Counted from the stretch's first letter, positions 35,627 through 44,389 are shown. The stretch is 64,000 nt of DNA from Pedobacter sp. ISL-64 (GCF_018613605.1 NZ_JAGGPU010000016.1:111709-175708); one strand, 5' to 3'. Translations and numbers: made by a program. Notes: generated from the letters alone by a model not told the origin.

Positions 35627-36490
35627 CTAATGGCGAAAGACACTTGGCGCCTGTCCGTGAAATTCTTTGAATATTCTTGAAAAATGGGACACATTTTCAA
35701 ACCCTAATGAGTAACAAATATCTGAAATAGACATCACCGATGTTTCCAGCATTTCTTTCGCCTTTTCCAGTCTCTTTTCTCTTACCCACGTTGCGGGTGT
35801 TTCGTTGTATATATTTTGAAAATCCCTCTTAAAACTAGACAGACTTCTACCAGAAAGATAAGCCAATTCTGAGACCGAGACTGGTGAAGCATAATGCTGT
35901 TCCACCACGTTACGTATATCTGTGCGTACTGGTTCATGTAGCTGGAGGATCTGTAAAAACATATTTCGGTTACATTCCGCAACATCATATAGTAATTCCA
36001 TAATTTTCAGACGGAGCTGTCCCGGATGCACCACAGAATGATCAAAAAAATAGGGCTTTAACGATTGAGCAAATGCAACCAGACATTCGTTCATTGGATA
36101 AACACCTGTTTTTATCTCTCCTTCAGGTTTACGTACCTTAATTTCTGAAGTTGACAAAAAAGATTTCAGGAGATCATCTTTGATGCTGAACATTAAACTG
36201 TCATAGATATTATCATTTTCAGTATTCCCGAATTTATGATATTTTACGGCAGTTGCTTTCTTCAGTAAAATCATATCGTTCTTACCAACTTTATATTCCT
36301 GTTTCCCATAAGTTAAAATGACTGAACCCTCCAGCACAATGAGCAGTAAATGTTGTTCGAGGTACATTGTTCCTTTAACTTCCGTGCTGTGTATACACTG
36401 CTCTATAACTGAACAGCCATCCAACATCAATGCATTTTGCGGCGCATCACAACCAATCAATGAAGTTGGAACTTTAATCATTTTTTTCAT
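35627..36490 (-). CDS. AraC family transcriptional regulator (ExsA-like N-domain)
   Basis: Protein of 287 residues. N-terminal cupin-like sensor (LLLIVLEGSVILTYGKQEYKVGKNDMILL) and C-terminal double HTH (about 180-287: VSELAYLSGRSLSSFKRDFQNIYNETPATWVREKRLEKAKEML, then SISDICYSLGFENVSHFSRIFKEFHGQAPSVFR). The DNA-binding domain is intact. It is transcribed in the same direction as the broken NAD(P)-binding gene and the redox operon, and probably activates one of them. Confidence 0.93.
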   Translation of the reverse strand: MKKMIKVPTSLIGCDAPQNALMLDGCSVIEQCIHSTEVKGTMYLEQHLLLIVLEGSVILTYGKQEYKVGKNDMILLKKATAVKYHKFGNTENDNIYDSLMFSIKDDLLKSFLSTSEIKVRKPEGEIKTGVYPMNECLVAFAQSLKPYFFDHSVVHPGQLRLKIMELLYDVAECNRNMFLQILQLHEPVRTDIRNVVEQHYASPVSVSELAYLSGRSLSSFKRDFQNIYNETPATWVREKRLEKAKEMLETSVMSISDICYSLGFENVSHFSRIFKEFHGQAPSVFRH

Positions 36491-36838
36491 TTACTTATTT
36501 TTTAATCTACCTCTTCTTGGATTGCTTTTTTAATTGATGTTTGATCATAGGACTTCAAGATCCGGAAGTTACAAATAAGGATAATGCAGTGAACCTTTTA
36601 ATACTTGCAAATCAATTATAAAACAAATCTATAACTCTTTTATAAATGAATCTGTTCTTTTAAGTTCAAATATTTTTACTTATTAGTTCACGGTGTGTTG
36701 TCTTATTGAGGTAGTAATTGATCTTCAAAACTACTCAACGAATCGCCCGCTTCTTATGTGAGAATCGCTGCAAGTTAATTCCGCTGAAAAATTTTTGCGT
36801 CTATGTTACAATTCGATAAGTAAATCTTAGGTGTTCGA

Positions 36839-37048
36839 TCAGCTCCCGCCCACCATTTTTTCAAACCGAAAATTACATTTTTGGCCCACACCTTTTTTCT
36901 TTTTTACCAGATATTTTTGTAATCCTTTTTCAAAGCCTATTTTCTTTGCTTTTTCAACTGATTCATTATCAGTTATTTTGGATGAATTTTGGTCGTTGAT
37001 GAACAATAAAAGTTGAGTTAGGGGTTCGATTGTGCCCCCGTTCAGCCG
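36839..37048 (-). pseudogene. C-terminal fragment of an unknown protein, truncated at the repeat
   Basis: On the minus strand 70 codons run open from 37048 to a stop at 36839: start RLNGGTIEPLTQLLLFINDQ, then a lysine-rich tail ending FEKMVGGS. Composition is protein-like (charged helix, no low-complexity), there is no start codon, and the frame is cut exactly where the tRNA-Asp 3'-flank copy begins. I do not recognise the family. The surrounding gap (36491-37443) shows nothing else but this relic and the repeat. Confidence 0.5.
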
Positions 37049-37125
37049 CGAAAATAGTTTTAAATTTAACTAAAAGCCTGTAAATTAAATGTTTACAGGC
37101 TTTTTCGTTTTCTGGAAACTCCAAA
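37046..37125. repeat. tRNA-Asp 3' flank, right copy of the 80-bp direct repeat
   Basis: Identical over 80 bases to 28859-28938, including the terminator hairpin at 37071-37104, and weakly similar to 37175. Only the last three tRNA bases (CCG) are included here, and the preceding bases (GGTTCGATTGTGCC...) are not a functional tRNA. Confidence 0.9.
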
Positions 37126-37443
37126 GCATTCATTTTTTCAGTCCCAATATTAGGATCAATACCAAAAGTTGTGGAGTAGTCATTTTATTCCTATGCTATA
37201 ATATCCGTTTCTTCTTTTAATGAGGTAACCAAAATAATTAGGTGAATAATTACTACGTAAATCAAGTAAACAGGGCCACAGCCATGTCTATTCAGCTCAA
37301 AAACCGTAAAACTGGTAAATAAAACAGTATTCTGTATAAGTGCATTGCAAGCTTTAGTAACGAACTTTGTGTACTGTTAGTGAGAAATGCAATCTGAAAC
37401 TAAAAATAACCGTGAATTGGTACAATAAGACAAACTCATTGTA

Positions 37444-37950
37444 ATGAAAACAATTTTCAGGATAATGTTATTAGCTTTTATAATGGGAATTTCATTCTCT
37501 ATAACGGCCTGCAATAGCAATAAAAATCAAGAAAAAATGATAATAGAAAACACCACGGCTCTTTTCCCTAAAGGAGAAAAATTAACCAATGGATATTTTA
37601 CGGGAGATGCTTATCTGCAGACACTTCTGGCAAAAGACAAGAACAACAATTTTGTGTTGGGTAGCGTAACTTTTGAACCAGGGGCAAGAACCAACTGGCA
37701 TACGCACCCTAAAGGGCAGGTACTGATTATAACCGAAGGCGAGGGCCTTTACCAGCAAGAAGGGAAAACAGCTCAAGTCATCAAAAAAGGTGATGTAATC
37801 AACATACCAGAAAATGTAGAACACTGGCATGGAGCTACCGCCGAAAAAAAAATGGTACACATTGCCATTACCAATTATGAAGGCGAAACTAATGCAGTTT
37901 GGTTAAACCCTGTAACTGATGAAGAGTTCAACGCAGCCAACAAAAATTAA
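37444..37950 (+). CDS. Cupin-domain lipoprotein
   Basis: Protein of 168 residues with lipoprotein signal (SFSITAC). A single cupin domain has metal-ligand motifs WHTHPKGQVLIITEGEG and NIPENVEHWHGA; the usual Glu of motif 1 is replaced by Gln, as in the manganese-dependent hydroxynitrile-lyase-like cupins. It lies 9 bases before a carboxymuconolactone-decarboxylase-like gene, a pairing seen in other bacteria. Likely role in handling a carbonyl or peroxide substrate in the periplasm; exact reaction unknown. Confidence 0.88.
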   Translation: MKTIFRIMLLAFIMGISFSITACNSNKNQEKMIIENTTALFPKGEKLTNGYFTGDAYLQTLLAKDKNNNFVLGSVTFEPGARTNWHTHPKGQVLIITEGEGLYQQEGKTAQVIKKGDVINIPENVEHWHGATAEKKMVHIAITNYEGETNAVWLNPVTDEEFNAANKN

Positions 37951-37959
37951 GCAATCAAA

Positions 37960-39027
37960 ATGATGGGCAAAAGCAAATTTTTAAAGGAGATACTATTTTT
38001 TGTGCTCACAATAAGTATGATCAAAATGAATGCACAACCAAACAAAACAGCTAATACGGATTTGTCTGCACAACAGCAAAGCTTGATAAAGATTTCGGCA
38101 CTTACAGCAACGGGAAACGTGGAACTATTAAAAGTGGAATTGAATAAAGGGTTAGATTCCGGGCTTGCTATTAACGAAATCAAAGAAGCGCTCGTTCAGC
38201 TTTATGCGTATTGTGGCTTTCCAAGAAGCCTTAATGCCATTAACGTTTTTATAACTGTTGCAAAGGAGAGAGCAGAAAAAGGAATCAATGATAAAGTAGG
38301 GAAAACAATTGTTGTAGAAAATAATCCTAAAAATAAATATGAACAGGGTAGAAAAGTGTTGGAAGAACTGACCAAGGCCCCACAATCAAAACCTGCCCCA
38401 GGCTTCGGGGAATTTGCACCGCGTATTGATGCTTTTTTAAAGGAACATTTATTTGCCGACATTTTTGTCAGTAACGTGCTGAGTTATCAGCAAAGAGAAA
38501 TGGTAACAATTGCGGCTCTTGCCTCGATGCCTGGTGTCGAAGGTCAGCTGCAGGCTCATATCAACATGGGAAAGAATACAGGCATAACTGAGAATCAATT
38601 GGAGCAATTAGCAACACTGGTTGAAACAAACGTGAATAAAACACAGGGAAATACCATCAGAAAAATAATCGGAAAACCATTGGTTCCGGTAATTGAAAAG
38701 GATATGATGGTGCGTATTTCTGAAATCGAAATTTTACCCGAATACCTCGAAGATTATAAATCCATTTTGCAACAGGAGGCCGCGGCTTCTATAAAAATCG
38801 AGCCTGGTGTGATCGCCATTTTTCCTATGTTTCAACAGAAAAACCCTACTGAGGTTAGGATCATAGAAATATATGCCAGTAAAGCAGCCTATCAGTCTCA
38901 TTTGCAAACACCGCACTTTCAACACTACAAAACAACGACCCTGAAAATGGTAAAAACGTTAAAACTGATAGATATGAACAGCCTAGATAATGAAACGATG
39001 CTGGAGGTTTTTAGTAAACTAAAATAG
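37960..39027 (+). CDS. Exported protein with two carboxymuconolactone decarboxylase-like domains and a C-terminal ABM domain
   Basis: Protein of 355 residues with signal peptide (ends KMNAQ). CMD-like domain 1 at about 45-115 (EIKEALVQLYAYCGFPRSLNAI), domain 2 at about 150-235 (EMVTIAALASMPGVEGQLQAHINMG), then an ABM-like domain at about 245-340 (MVRISEIEILPEYLEDYKSIL). The thiol pair of AhpD is absent, so it is not an AhpD-like peroxidase. The CMD-CMD-ABM fusion and export are notable. Co-transcribed with the cupin gene; the AraC gene downstream is convergent and may control it. Confidence 0.87.
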   Translation: MMGKSKFLKEILFFVLTISMIKMNAQPNKTANTDLSAQQQSLIKISALTATGNVELLKVELNKGLDSGLAINEIKEALVQLYAYCGFPRSLNAINVFITVAKERAEKGINDKVGKTIVVENNPKNKYEQGRKVLEELTKAPQSKPAPGFGEFAPRIDAFLKEHLFADIFVSNVLSYQQREMVTIAALASMPGVEGQLQAHINMGKNTGITENQLEQLATLVETNVNKTQGNTIRKIIGKPLVPVIEKDMMVRISEIEILPEYLEDYKSILQQEAAASIKIEPGVIAIFPMFQQKNPTEVRIIEIYASKAAYQSHLQTPHFQHYKTTTLKMVKTLKLIDMNSLDNETMLEVFSKLK

Positions 39028-39153
39028 GTATGTCAGGGATGACAAATGATCTGGTTTATGAAAGCATTAACGCTAATATAAATGAGTAGATGTTATCAAT
39101 GTGATACATTTATTATAAGTTGCAGCCGGCAAGAAATTATTTCCCGGCTACAA

Positions 39154-40053
39154 TCAATTCATTGAATTCCGGTATTCATTCGGCGAATGCCCTACCTGTT
39201 GTTTAAAGAAACGGGTAAAATGTGAGGGATATTTAAAGCCAAGCCTATAAGCAACCTCACTTATCGATTTGCTAATATCAAGGATCTGTTCTTTCGCGGC
39301 ATCAATCAGTTTGAGGTGTATATACTCTAGCGCTGATTTTCCTGTTTCTTTTTTTACCAGGTCTCCGAAATATTTTGGAGACAGGTTGAGTTGCGCTGCA
39401 CAATACGAAACGGAAGGCAATCCCAGCGTTTGCAGCTTTTCCGACTGGAAGTACTCATTCAGTAATCCCTCAAATCCAGTCAATACATCCTTATGGATAT
39501 GTTCTCTGGTGAGAAACTGCCGGTCGTAAAACCGAACAGAATAATTCAGAAACATTTCGATGTTGCTAACGATCAACGTCCTGCTGTGCTTATCAATAGG
39601 ATGAGCTAATTCATACCGGATCTTATTAAAACACTCCAGCACTATTTCTCTTTCTGCATCGGATACATGAAGTGCTTCATTAACATCGTAAGAGAAAAAG
39701 CTGTATTCGTTAATGCATTTGCCGAGATGGGTGCCACGGATCAGATCGGGATGAAAGAATAATCCCCAGCCTGTCGGCTGTATCATGTTTTCGCTTTCCT
39801 CAAAACCAAATACCTGCCCGGGTGCAATAAAAAGAAGTGTTCCCTCTTCGTAATCATAGTGATTGCGGCCATATTTCATCTCCCCGCACTTCTCGTCTTT
39901 TAAAAAGATCATGTACACATCAGAAATGTAACGTGCCTCTTTTACGGGCTTCGATAGCGACTGATCAAGAACACTGACCAAAGGATGCAGGGTCTTCTGC
40001 CCACGCTCGTTATTGATCTGAGCCACACTTTTAATTCTAAGGGGATTTCCCAT
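39154..40053 (-). CDS. AraC family transcriptional regulator
   Basis: Protein of 299 residues. The N-terminal cupin-type sensor includes YEEGTLLFIAPGQVFGFE; the C-terminal HTH pair covers about 195-299 (LGLPSVSYCAAQLNLSPKYFGDLVKKETGKSALEYIHLKLIDAAKEQIL and SISEVAYRLGFKYPSHFTRFFKQQVGHSPNEYR). ATG 40053 was chosen over an upstream TTG. It is convergent with the cupin/CMD operon and divergent from the SDR gene at 40378, separated by a gene remnant. Confidence 0.93.
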   Translation of the reverse strand: MGNPLRIKSVAQINNERGQKTLHPLVSVLDQSLSKPVKEARYISDVYMIFLKDEKCGEMKYGRNHYDYEEGTLLFIAPGQVFGFEESENMIQPTGWGLFFHPDLIRGTHLGKCINEYSFFSYDVNEALHVSDAEREIVLECFNKIRYELAHPIDKHSRTLIVSNIEMFLNYSVRFYDRQFLTREHIHKDVLTGFEGLLNEYFQSEKLQTLGLPSVSYCAAQLNLSPKYFGDLVKKETGKSALEYIHLKLIDAAKEQILDISKSISEVAYRLGFKYPSHFTRFFKQQVGHSPNEYRNSMN

Positions 40054-40115
40054 GACTTCAGTTATTTTAAAGTGAAAATAGCTTAAGTATTTCAATAATC
40101 CCTGTAGAAGCGCTA

Positions 40116-40292
40116 ATGAACAGAAAAATTGGTAAGAGAAACAGGAATATGTATAATGATTTGATGCAAAAGTATAAAGAACTTCGCCTATACGATAAAC
40201 ACATCAGGCAATTCCTTGAAACGGCGGCTATTTCACAAGAAGCCAAAGAAAAAATCGGTTATCAGAATGCAGAAAAATTGTTGGGATTATAG
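40116..40292 (+). pseudogene. C-terminal remnant of an amidohydrolase
   Basis: Open for 58 codons; the tail YKELRLYDKHIRQFLETAAI and EKIGYQNAEKLLGL strongly resembles the last 40 residues of amidohydrolase_2 family enzymes, where the final helix ends in N-A-x-x-L-x-G-L. The rest of the roughly 300-residue enzyme is missing. The fragment lies between an AraC gene and an SDR gene. Confidence 0.65.
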
Positions 40293-40377
40293 TCTGCTTG
40301 TGTATGGAACAAGTTAAAGGGTATAGACTTGAAGAAAGATAAAAATTTTTTAAACATTGAATATTAAATAAAAAACA

Positions 40378-41100
40378 ATGAAACTTTCAAACAATAAAAT
40401 TTTAATTACCGGCGGAGCCACTGGCATCGGTTTGGGATTAACTGAAAGATTTATTCAGGAAAAAAACCAGGTTATTATTTGTGGCAGAAGGAAAGAAGTG
40501 CTGCAAGAGGTGTCTAACAAATTCCCGGCTGTAATAACAAAGGTTTGCGACTTATCAGAGGAATCTGAACGTACGGAACTTTATCAATGGATTGCTGAAC
40601 ACCACAGTGATTTGAACGTATTGGTAAACAATGCAGGCATTCAAAACTGGATGGATATTTCAGATGAGCACTTTTATGATAAAGCAAAAAATGAGATTCA
40701 AATAAATGTTTTAGCGCCTTTGCATTTAACTTCACTCTTTACCGGACTCAAATCATTGGAAACTGTTATAAATGTAACCTCCGGCCTGGCATTTGCGCCC
40801 CTTACAAAAGTGCCCGTTTATTGTGCTACAAAAGCTTTTTTCCACTCGTTTACCATTTCATTGAGGCATTTATTAAAATCAAAAAATATAGAGATCATCG
40901 AATTGATCCCACCAGCCCTTAACACTGATCTGGGTGGCAAAGGCTTGCACAGCGAGCACCCTTCTGTTGGTGATTTTATTAACGCAATATTTCAACAACT
41001 AAAAGAAGACAAGAATGAATTGACCTTTGGATATAGCGAAATGTTATCAAAAGCAACACCCGTTGAAATACAGGGAATGTTTAAAAGAATGAACCCATAA
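40378..41100 (+). CDS. Short-chain dehydrogenase (DltE-like)
   Basis: Protein of 240 residues. TGGATGIG (11-18) binds NAD(P); LVNNAGIQN, VINVTSG and VYCATKAFFHSF (Tyr/Lys) complete the catalytic set. The length and the IELIPPALNTDLGG block match the DltE subgroup of uncharacterised SDRs. Another DltE-like SDR of the same group is encoded at 45668. Substrate unknown. It may be controlled by the AraC regulator upstream. Confidence 0.9.
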   Translation: MKLSNNKILITGGATGIGLGLTERFIQEKNQVIICGRRKEVLQEVSNKFPAVITKVCDLSEESERTELYQWIAEHHSDLNVLVNNAGIQNWMDISDEHFYDKAKNEIQINVLAPLHLTSLFTGLKSLETVINVTSGLAFAPLTKVPVYCATKAFFHSFTISLRHLLKSKNIEIIELIPPALNTDLGGKGLHSEHPSVGDFINAIFQQLKEDKNELTFGYSEMLSKATPVEIQGMFKRMNP

Positions 41101-41272
41101 GAAGAAACGATCAATATTCTGAAGTTAGCATGTTTGAAATGAAAAATTGAGCGCATACTTAACGCTGCATGAATAACCCTGAAGCACTTGTACAGGTAAT
41201 GTACAACATTTACCTTATACTGAACAAAGAACAACTAGCCTTTACTTTATCGATCTCTTTGGCAACCCTAAT

Positions 41273-41548
41273 ATGCAGCTTACCCAGCAACAGGTTAAAG
41301 ATTGCCCGAACATTAGCGAAAGCACCTACAAAAGTAAGGTAAAAGATGGCATATTAAAGCCTATAAAACTTCCTGGTGGCGATCGTTTTTACCTGAAAAT
41401 TTACTGGCTGCCTACTAAAAAGCCAGCAAAAGGGCCGTATTTTAATTACCCCTGCTTTACCGGTTCTTTACCCTTTGTTGCTACCAGGTTAACCCCAAGG
41501 TTACCCCAGGGTTACCCCGGCGTTACCTTTTCTCTACCTAAAAGGTAA
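41273..41548 (+). CDS. Possible small HTH-like protein of mobile-element type
   Basis: Open for 91 codons. The N-terminal half (LTQQQVKDCPNISESTYKSK, VKDGILKPIKLPGGDRFYLK) looks like an excisionase-like winged helix; the C-terminal half is built from a short tandem DNA repeat (GGTTACCCC repeated around 41488-41525) and is doubtful as protein. Could be a degraded gene. No function is claimed. Confidence 0.3.
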   Translation: MQLTQQQVKDCPNISESTYKSKVKDGILKPIKLPGGDRFYLKIYWLPTKKPAKGPYFNYPCFTGSLPFVATRLTPRLPQGYPGVTFSLPKR

Positions 41549-41825
41549 AGCCAGCGCTTGCTTTCGCAGAATGGCGCCACCGCTTACGGTTATGCTGCCC
41601 TTAAGCAGGCCGCCACAAGCGCCCGGGCCTTTGTACCGCCGCCTCAGAACCGTGACGGTCCATTTTAGCTCAATAACGGCCTTAATTAGCTCAATTTGGC
41701 TCATTTAAGCTCAAAATGAGGCACCAGTGCTGCTAAGCTGCTAGGTTTGAGCATGGATTTAAACATACCGGTATAAACAGCAATCCTTTTTTGAACAAAC
41801 ATTTTTTCAATAAAAAACAAAAATT
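41549..41825. other. GC-rich to AT-rich non-coding stretch with AGCTCA repeats
   Basis: Bases 41549-41660 are clearly richer in GC than the neighbourhood; bases 41664-41725 contain four spaced copies of TAGCTCAA/TGGCTCAT-like phrases. No gene is seen. It separates two gene relics and looks like patched-together foreign DNA. Confidence 0.35.
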
Positions 41826-41909
41826 ATGGCAAGGTATTCAAAAGGCGCAAATGGCGCATTCTCGGACAAAGTAGGCAGTGTAATTGGCAGCAAAGGCGCA
41901 GCACATTGA
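41826..41909 (+). pseudogene. N-terminal fragment of a DUF6266-like protein
   Basis: ATG followed by 27 codons (MARYSKGANGAFSDKVGSVI then GSKGAAH) matches the start of the DUF6266 family of Bacteroidota, whose members begin with a G-x-N-G-x-F-S-G-K-x-G-x-V-x-G-S pattern. The frame stops just where the family's conserved tryptophan-rich part should begin, so only the first segment of a roughly 200-residue protein remains. Confidence 0.55.
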
Positions 41910-42005
41910 TGAAAGCAGAAAGTCGCGTTTGGACATGATGTACATAGGGCTGATAGTGGCACTTGGCCTGGCTTGCTAAGGAGAAAACGGCTACTCAACT
42001 GAATA

Positions 42006-42043
42006 TAAATGCTCCATGTAATACTAGCTTACAGGAGCATTTA
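42006..42043 (-). terminator. Possible terminator of the 42052 gene
   Basis: TAAATGCTCC and GGAGCATTTA form a 10-bp perfect stem with an 18-base loop, 9 bases after the minus-strand stop codon. The T tract is weak. Confidence 0.4.
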
Positions 42044-42051
42044 CTTTACGT

Positions 42052-42576
42052 TTACCTATTTGCTGATTTTTTTTTTAACAGTTCTTCGTATGCAGGTCCC
42101 TCACGTTTTTCCATACCATCAGAAATCTTTATTCCGGCTTTTTCAAACTCGCTGATTAATCTTTTATCGAAATCAGCGATGTATAATGCAAATGATACAG
42201 AATCTTTTTGTTCAGGAATTGTTGCAAAAGGAACATGTGGTTCTTTAAACCTGTGCAACACTGCTTGAGTACTATCGTTGCCTTCCAAAAGAAGTGAGTC
42301 TCCGTAGTCTGTAATCTTAGCTACATAATCTTTGGTAAGGTATTTTAAAGAATCATTTTCTATTTTATAAGGAAGCTTAAACCGGCCAACTTTCTGATTA
42401 TAGAAAACTACATATAGCGAATCAATATCAAATTCGCTATATCCATTCGCTCTGGAAAACCGATGCCATTTTCCGATCAGTGATTTTTTATTTCCATCTA
42501 TATTTTTAGGATTTGGCGAATGGCAGGCGGGAAGGATAAAAATGAAAAAAGCAAGGAAATAAAGTATGGATCTCAT
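42052..42576 (-). CDS. Unknown lipoprotein, 174 residues
   Basis: Lipoprotein signal MRSILYFLAFFIFILPACHS with Cys18. The middle (LIGKWHRFSRANGYSEFDID, LYVVFYNQKVGRFKLPYKIENDSLKY) resembles a lipocalin-like 'G-x-W' beta-barrel start, which is common in small Bacteroidota lipoproteins; this is only a fold impression. No named family recognised. Lone gene upstream-adjacent (126 bases) to the GH11 gene stop on the same strand, so it could be co-transcribed with it. Confidence 0.7.
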   Translation of the reverse strand: MRSILYFLAFFIFILPACHSPNPKNIDGNKKSLIGKWHRFSRANGYSEFDIDSLYVVFYNQKVGRFKLPYKIENDSLKYLTKDYVAKITDYGDSLLLEGNDSTQAVLHRFKEPHVPFATIPEQKDSVSFALYIADFDKRLISEFEKAGIKISDGMEKREGPAYEELLKKKSANR

Positions 42577-42701
42577 GATAACTAATGTTAAATAATATTA
42601 AAAGCATTTTTAATCCAGGTATTGATCAGAAAGTACCTGCAGTACATACTGCCCGGCTTATTGCCCGGCAGTATGTGGTTGTGATCGGTTTAAACAAATG
42701 T

Positions 42702-43469
42702 TTACTGTGCCCAGATGGTACAGTTAATATTGCCATTCGTATTAGAACCCCATGTTTCCGCAACCATAATTGCAGGAATATTTAGCTGACCAAGCGTATA
42801 TCCATAACTTTGCCATTTGTTGTAGTGGTTGGCAAAAGTAATGACGTGATTTTGTCCGGTAGAAGTTTTTGTAACCCTGGAGCTATAAATCTGCCTGAAG
42901 CCGTCACCACCGTCGATATTTTTACCTGTCATCCATCGGGTCCATACGTTATAACCTGCACCATCGGTTTCAAATGTTCCCAGGTAAGTACCGCTATGAG
43001 GTGAAACCGCACCCCAGGTTTCATTCACGTAATACTCATAATAAGGGCTTCTGCTCCATCCATACCAGCCAAAAGTGCCACCTCCAGAGTTTGAATAAGC
43101 ACCCAGATTATAGCCTATTTTATAGGTTGTTGACCCTACTGAATACCCTTTGCCACAAGTGAAATTACCGTTAAAGCCGTTCCAGTTTACGCTGTAATTC
43201 CCCCCGGTACCATTGGCGTAATTGACTGTGCCAGTTGCGCCGTCACTCTTCCAAAGCGACCAAAAGAAGCCGTTATGTGTACCCGATTGGTAGGATTCTA
43301 CCGTGGCGACAGCTTTGGTAGGAGGGGGTGGAGCGGTAACTTCCCCAGGTGCGATCTTTTCGTCTTTTTTACAGCCTGTTAAACATGCAGCGCTTGCAAA
43401 TACCAAGGTTGCAGCCATAACAAGAGTAACCTTCCTGGTTACACCTGTCAGTGAATTTTGTTTTTTCAT
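42702..43469 (-). CDS. Endo-1,4-beta-xylanase, glycoside hydrolase family 11, lipoprotein
   Basis: Protein of 255 residues. Lipobox LTGC (Cys33) and a Pro-rich linker precede a GH11 jelly-roll (about 58-255): GTHNGFFWSLW, GNYSVNWNGFNGNFTCGKGY, FGWYGWSRSPYYEYYVNETWG with Glu145 as nucleophile, DGFRQIYSSR, and IMVAETWGS with Glu238 as acid/base. It cuts xylan chains at the cell surface. No other xylan gene is near. A (TA)n tract just upstream (about 43472-43490) may lie in its promoter. Confidence 0.92.
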   Translation of the reverse strand: MKKQNSLTGVTRKVTLVMAATLVFASAACLTGCKKDEKIAPGEVTAPPPPTKAVATVESYQSGTHNGFFWSLWKSDGATGTVNYANGTGGNYSVNWNGFNGNFTCGKGYSVGSTTYKIGYNLGAYSNSGGGTFGWYGWSRSPYYEYYVNETWGAVSPHSGTYLGTFETDGAGYNVWTRWMTGKNIDGGDGFRQIYSSRVTKTSTGQNHVITFANHYNKWQSYGYTLGQLNIPAIMVAETWGSNTNGNINCTIWAQ

Positions 43470-43676
43470 ATAAGATATATATATATATATTGGTTAGGGA
43501 AGCAAAATAACCGTATTTAGATCTGGGATATGGCTAATAATCAGCAAATTTGTTATACAAATGTTCACACGGTCTGGAATTGGAACACTCTACTGGCATT
43601 TTTTTCTGTCAGATTACAGAGAAGTAATTCGCAGGAACACGATTAATTAAAATGTATTCTTTCATTTTCTGATCAT

Positions 43677-44312
43677 TTAATAGGCCACGTCAATTGTAGT
43701 TTTAAAAGTCCCGCTGTCTACGAGGTGCGTAAACATAAAAGCGGCCAAATCAGCACGCGAGATTTTCGGAATGCCACCTAGTGGCAAGCCAGTTATATTT
43801 TTATACTTTCCTGTTGCCCTGCCATCCGTTAGTTTTGGCGCCCGAACGATTGTCCAGTCCAAGCTGGACGTCTTTATTATTCCTTCCATTATACGCATAT
43901 CAGCATATATAGGCTTATAGAGCTTTTGCAATACATGCTTCAATAGAAAAGTCATGATGAACGAGCTCTTAGGCGGGATGTCTAATGCGCCTGACGAAAT
44001 GCAGAATAGGCGCTTCGGGCAAGATTTCTCCATAATGTTTACAATATTTCGGATGCCAGACGAATACAAAGTCGTTTGCTGGATTTTAGGGATACCCAGA
44101 CAGAAGACCACGGCTTCGTGCCCATCAAACTCTTTTTCATAGGTATGTGGAGTTAAAACATCTCCTTTAATAACCTTTAGATTTTGATGCATTATTGTAA
44201 AAGCATGGGGATTTCTGACAATAGCCGTTATAGCATATCCGGCGTTTAGTGCCTGTTCAATAAAGTGTTTTCCAGTTCCGCCAGAACCACCAAATACAAG
44301 AATTTTTTTCAT
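43677..44312 (-). CDS. NAD(P)-binding protein, atypical SDR (NmrA-like)
   Basis: Protein of 211 residues with the Rossmann motif VFGGSGGTGKHF at the N-terminus, VIKGDVL, VVFCLG and DWTIVRAPKLTDG, as in YwnB/BVR-B-like atypical SDRs. It probably reduces a small substrate or senses redox state. It is divergent from the HxlR regulator gene (44390), a common arrangement in which HxlR controls the reductase. ATG 44312 starts the Rossmann fold; an upstream extension of 20 codons is unlikely because it would overlap the regulatory gap. Confidence 0.88.
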   Translation of the reverse strand: MKKILVFGGSGGTGKHFIEQALNAGYAITAIVRNPHAFTIMHQNLKVIKGDVLTPHTYEKEFDGHEAVVFCLGIPKIQQTTLYSSGIRNIVNIMEKSCPKRLFCISSGALDIPPKSSFIMTFLLKHVLQKLYKPIYADMRIMEGIIKTSSLDWTIVRAPKLTDGRATGKYKNITGLPLGGIPKISRADLAAFMFTHLVDSGTFKTTIDVAY

Positions 44313-44358
44313 TTTGTGATATTTTAATTGAATCAAAGGTATATTTGAACTAACATTT

Positions 44359-44372
44359 GTGCAAGTACGCAC
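44359..44372. promoter_or_regulatory. Possible HxlR operator in the divergent gap
   Basis: GTGCAAGTACGCAC is an imperfect palindrome with arms GTGC/GCAC around AAGTAC, midway between the divergent NmrA-like and HxlR genes. HxlR proteins bind short GTAC-like palindromes, so it is a candidate operator. Confidence 0.35.
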
Positions 44373-44389
44373 CTAAAAGTAAGTGTAAA

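Noticed and set aside
36831..37016. A plus-strand open frame of 61 codons
   Set aside because: Phe/Pro-rich and without a real start; the minus-strand frame over the same bases is longer and protein-like.
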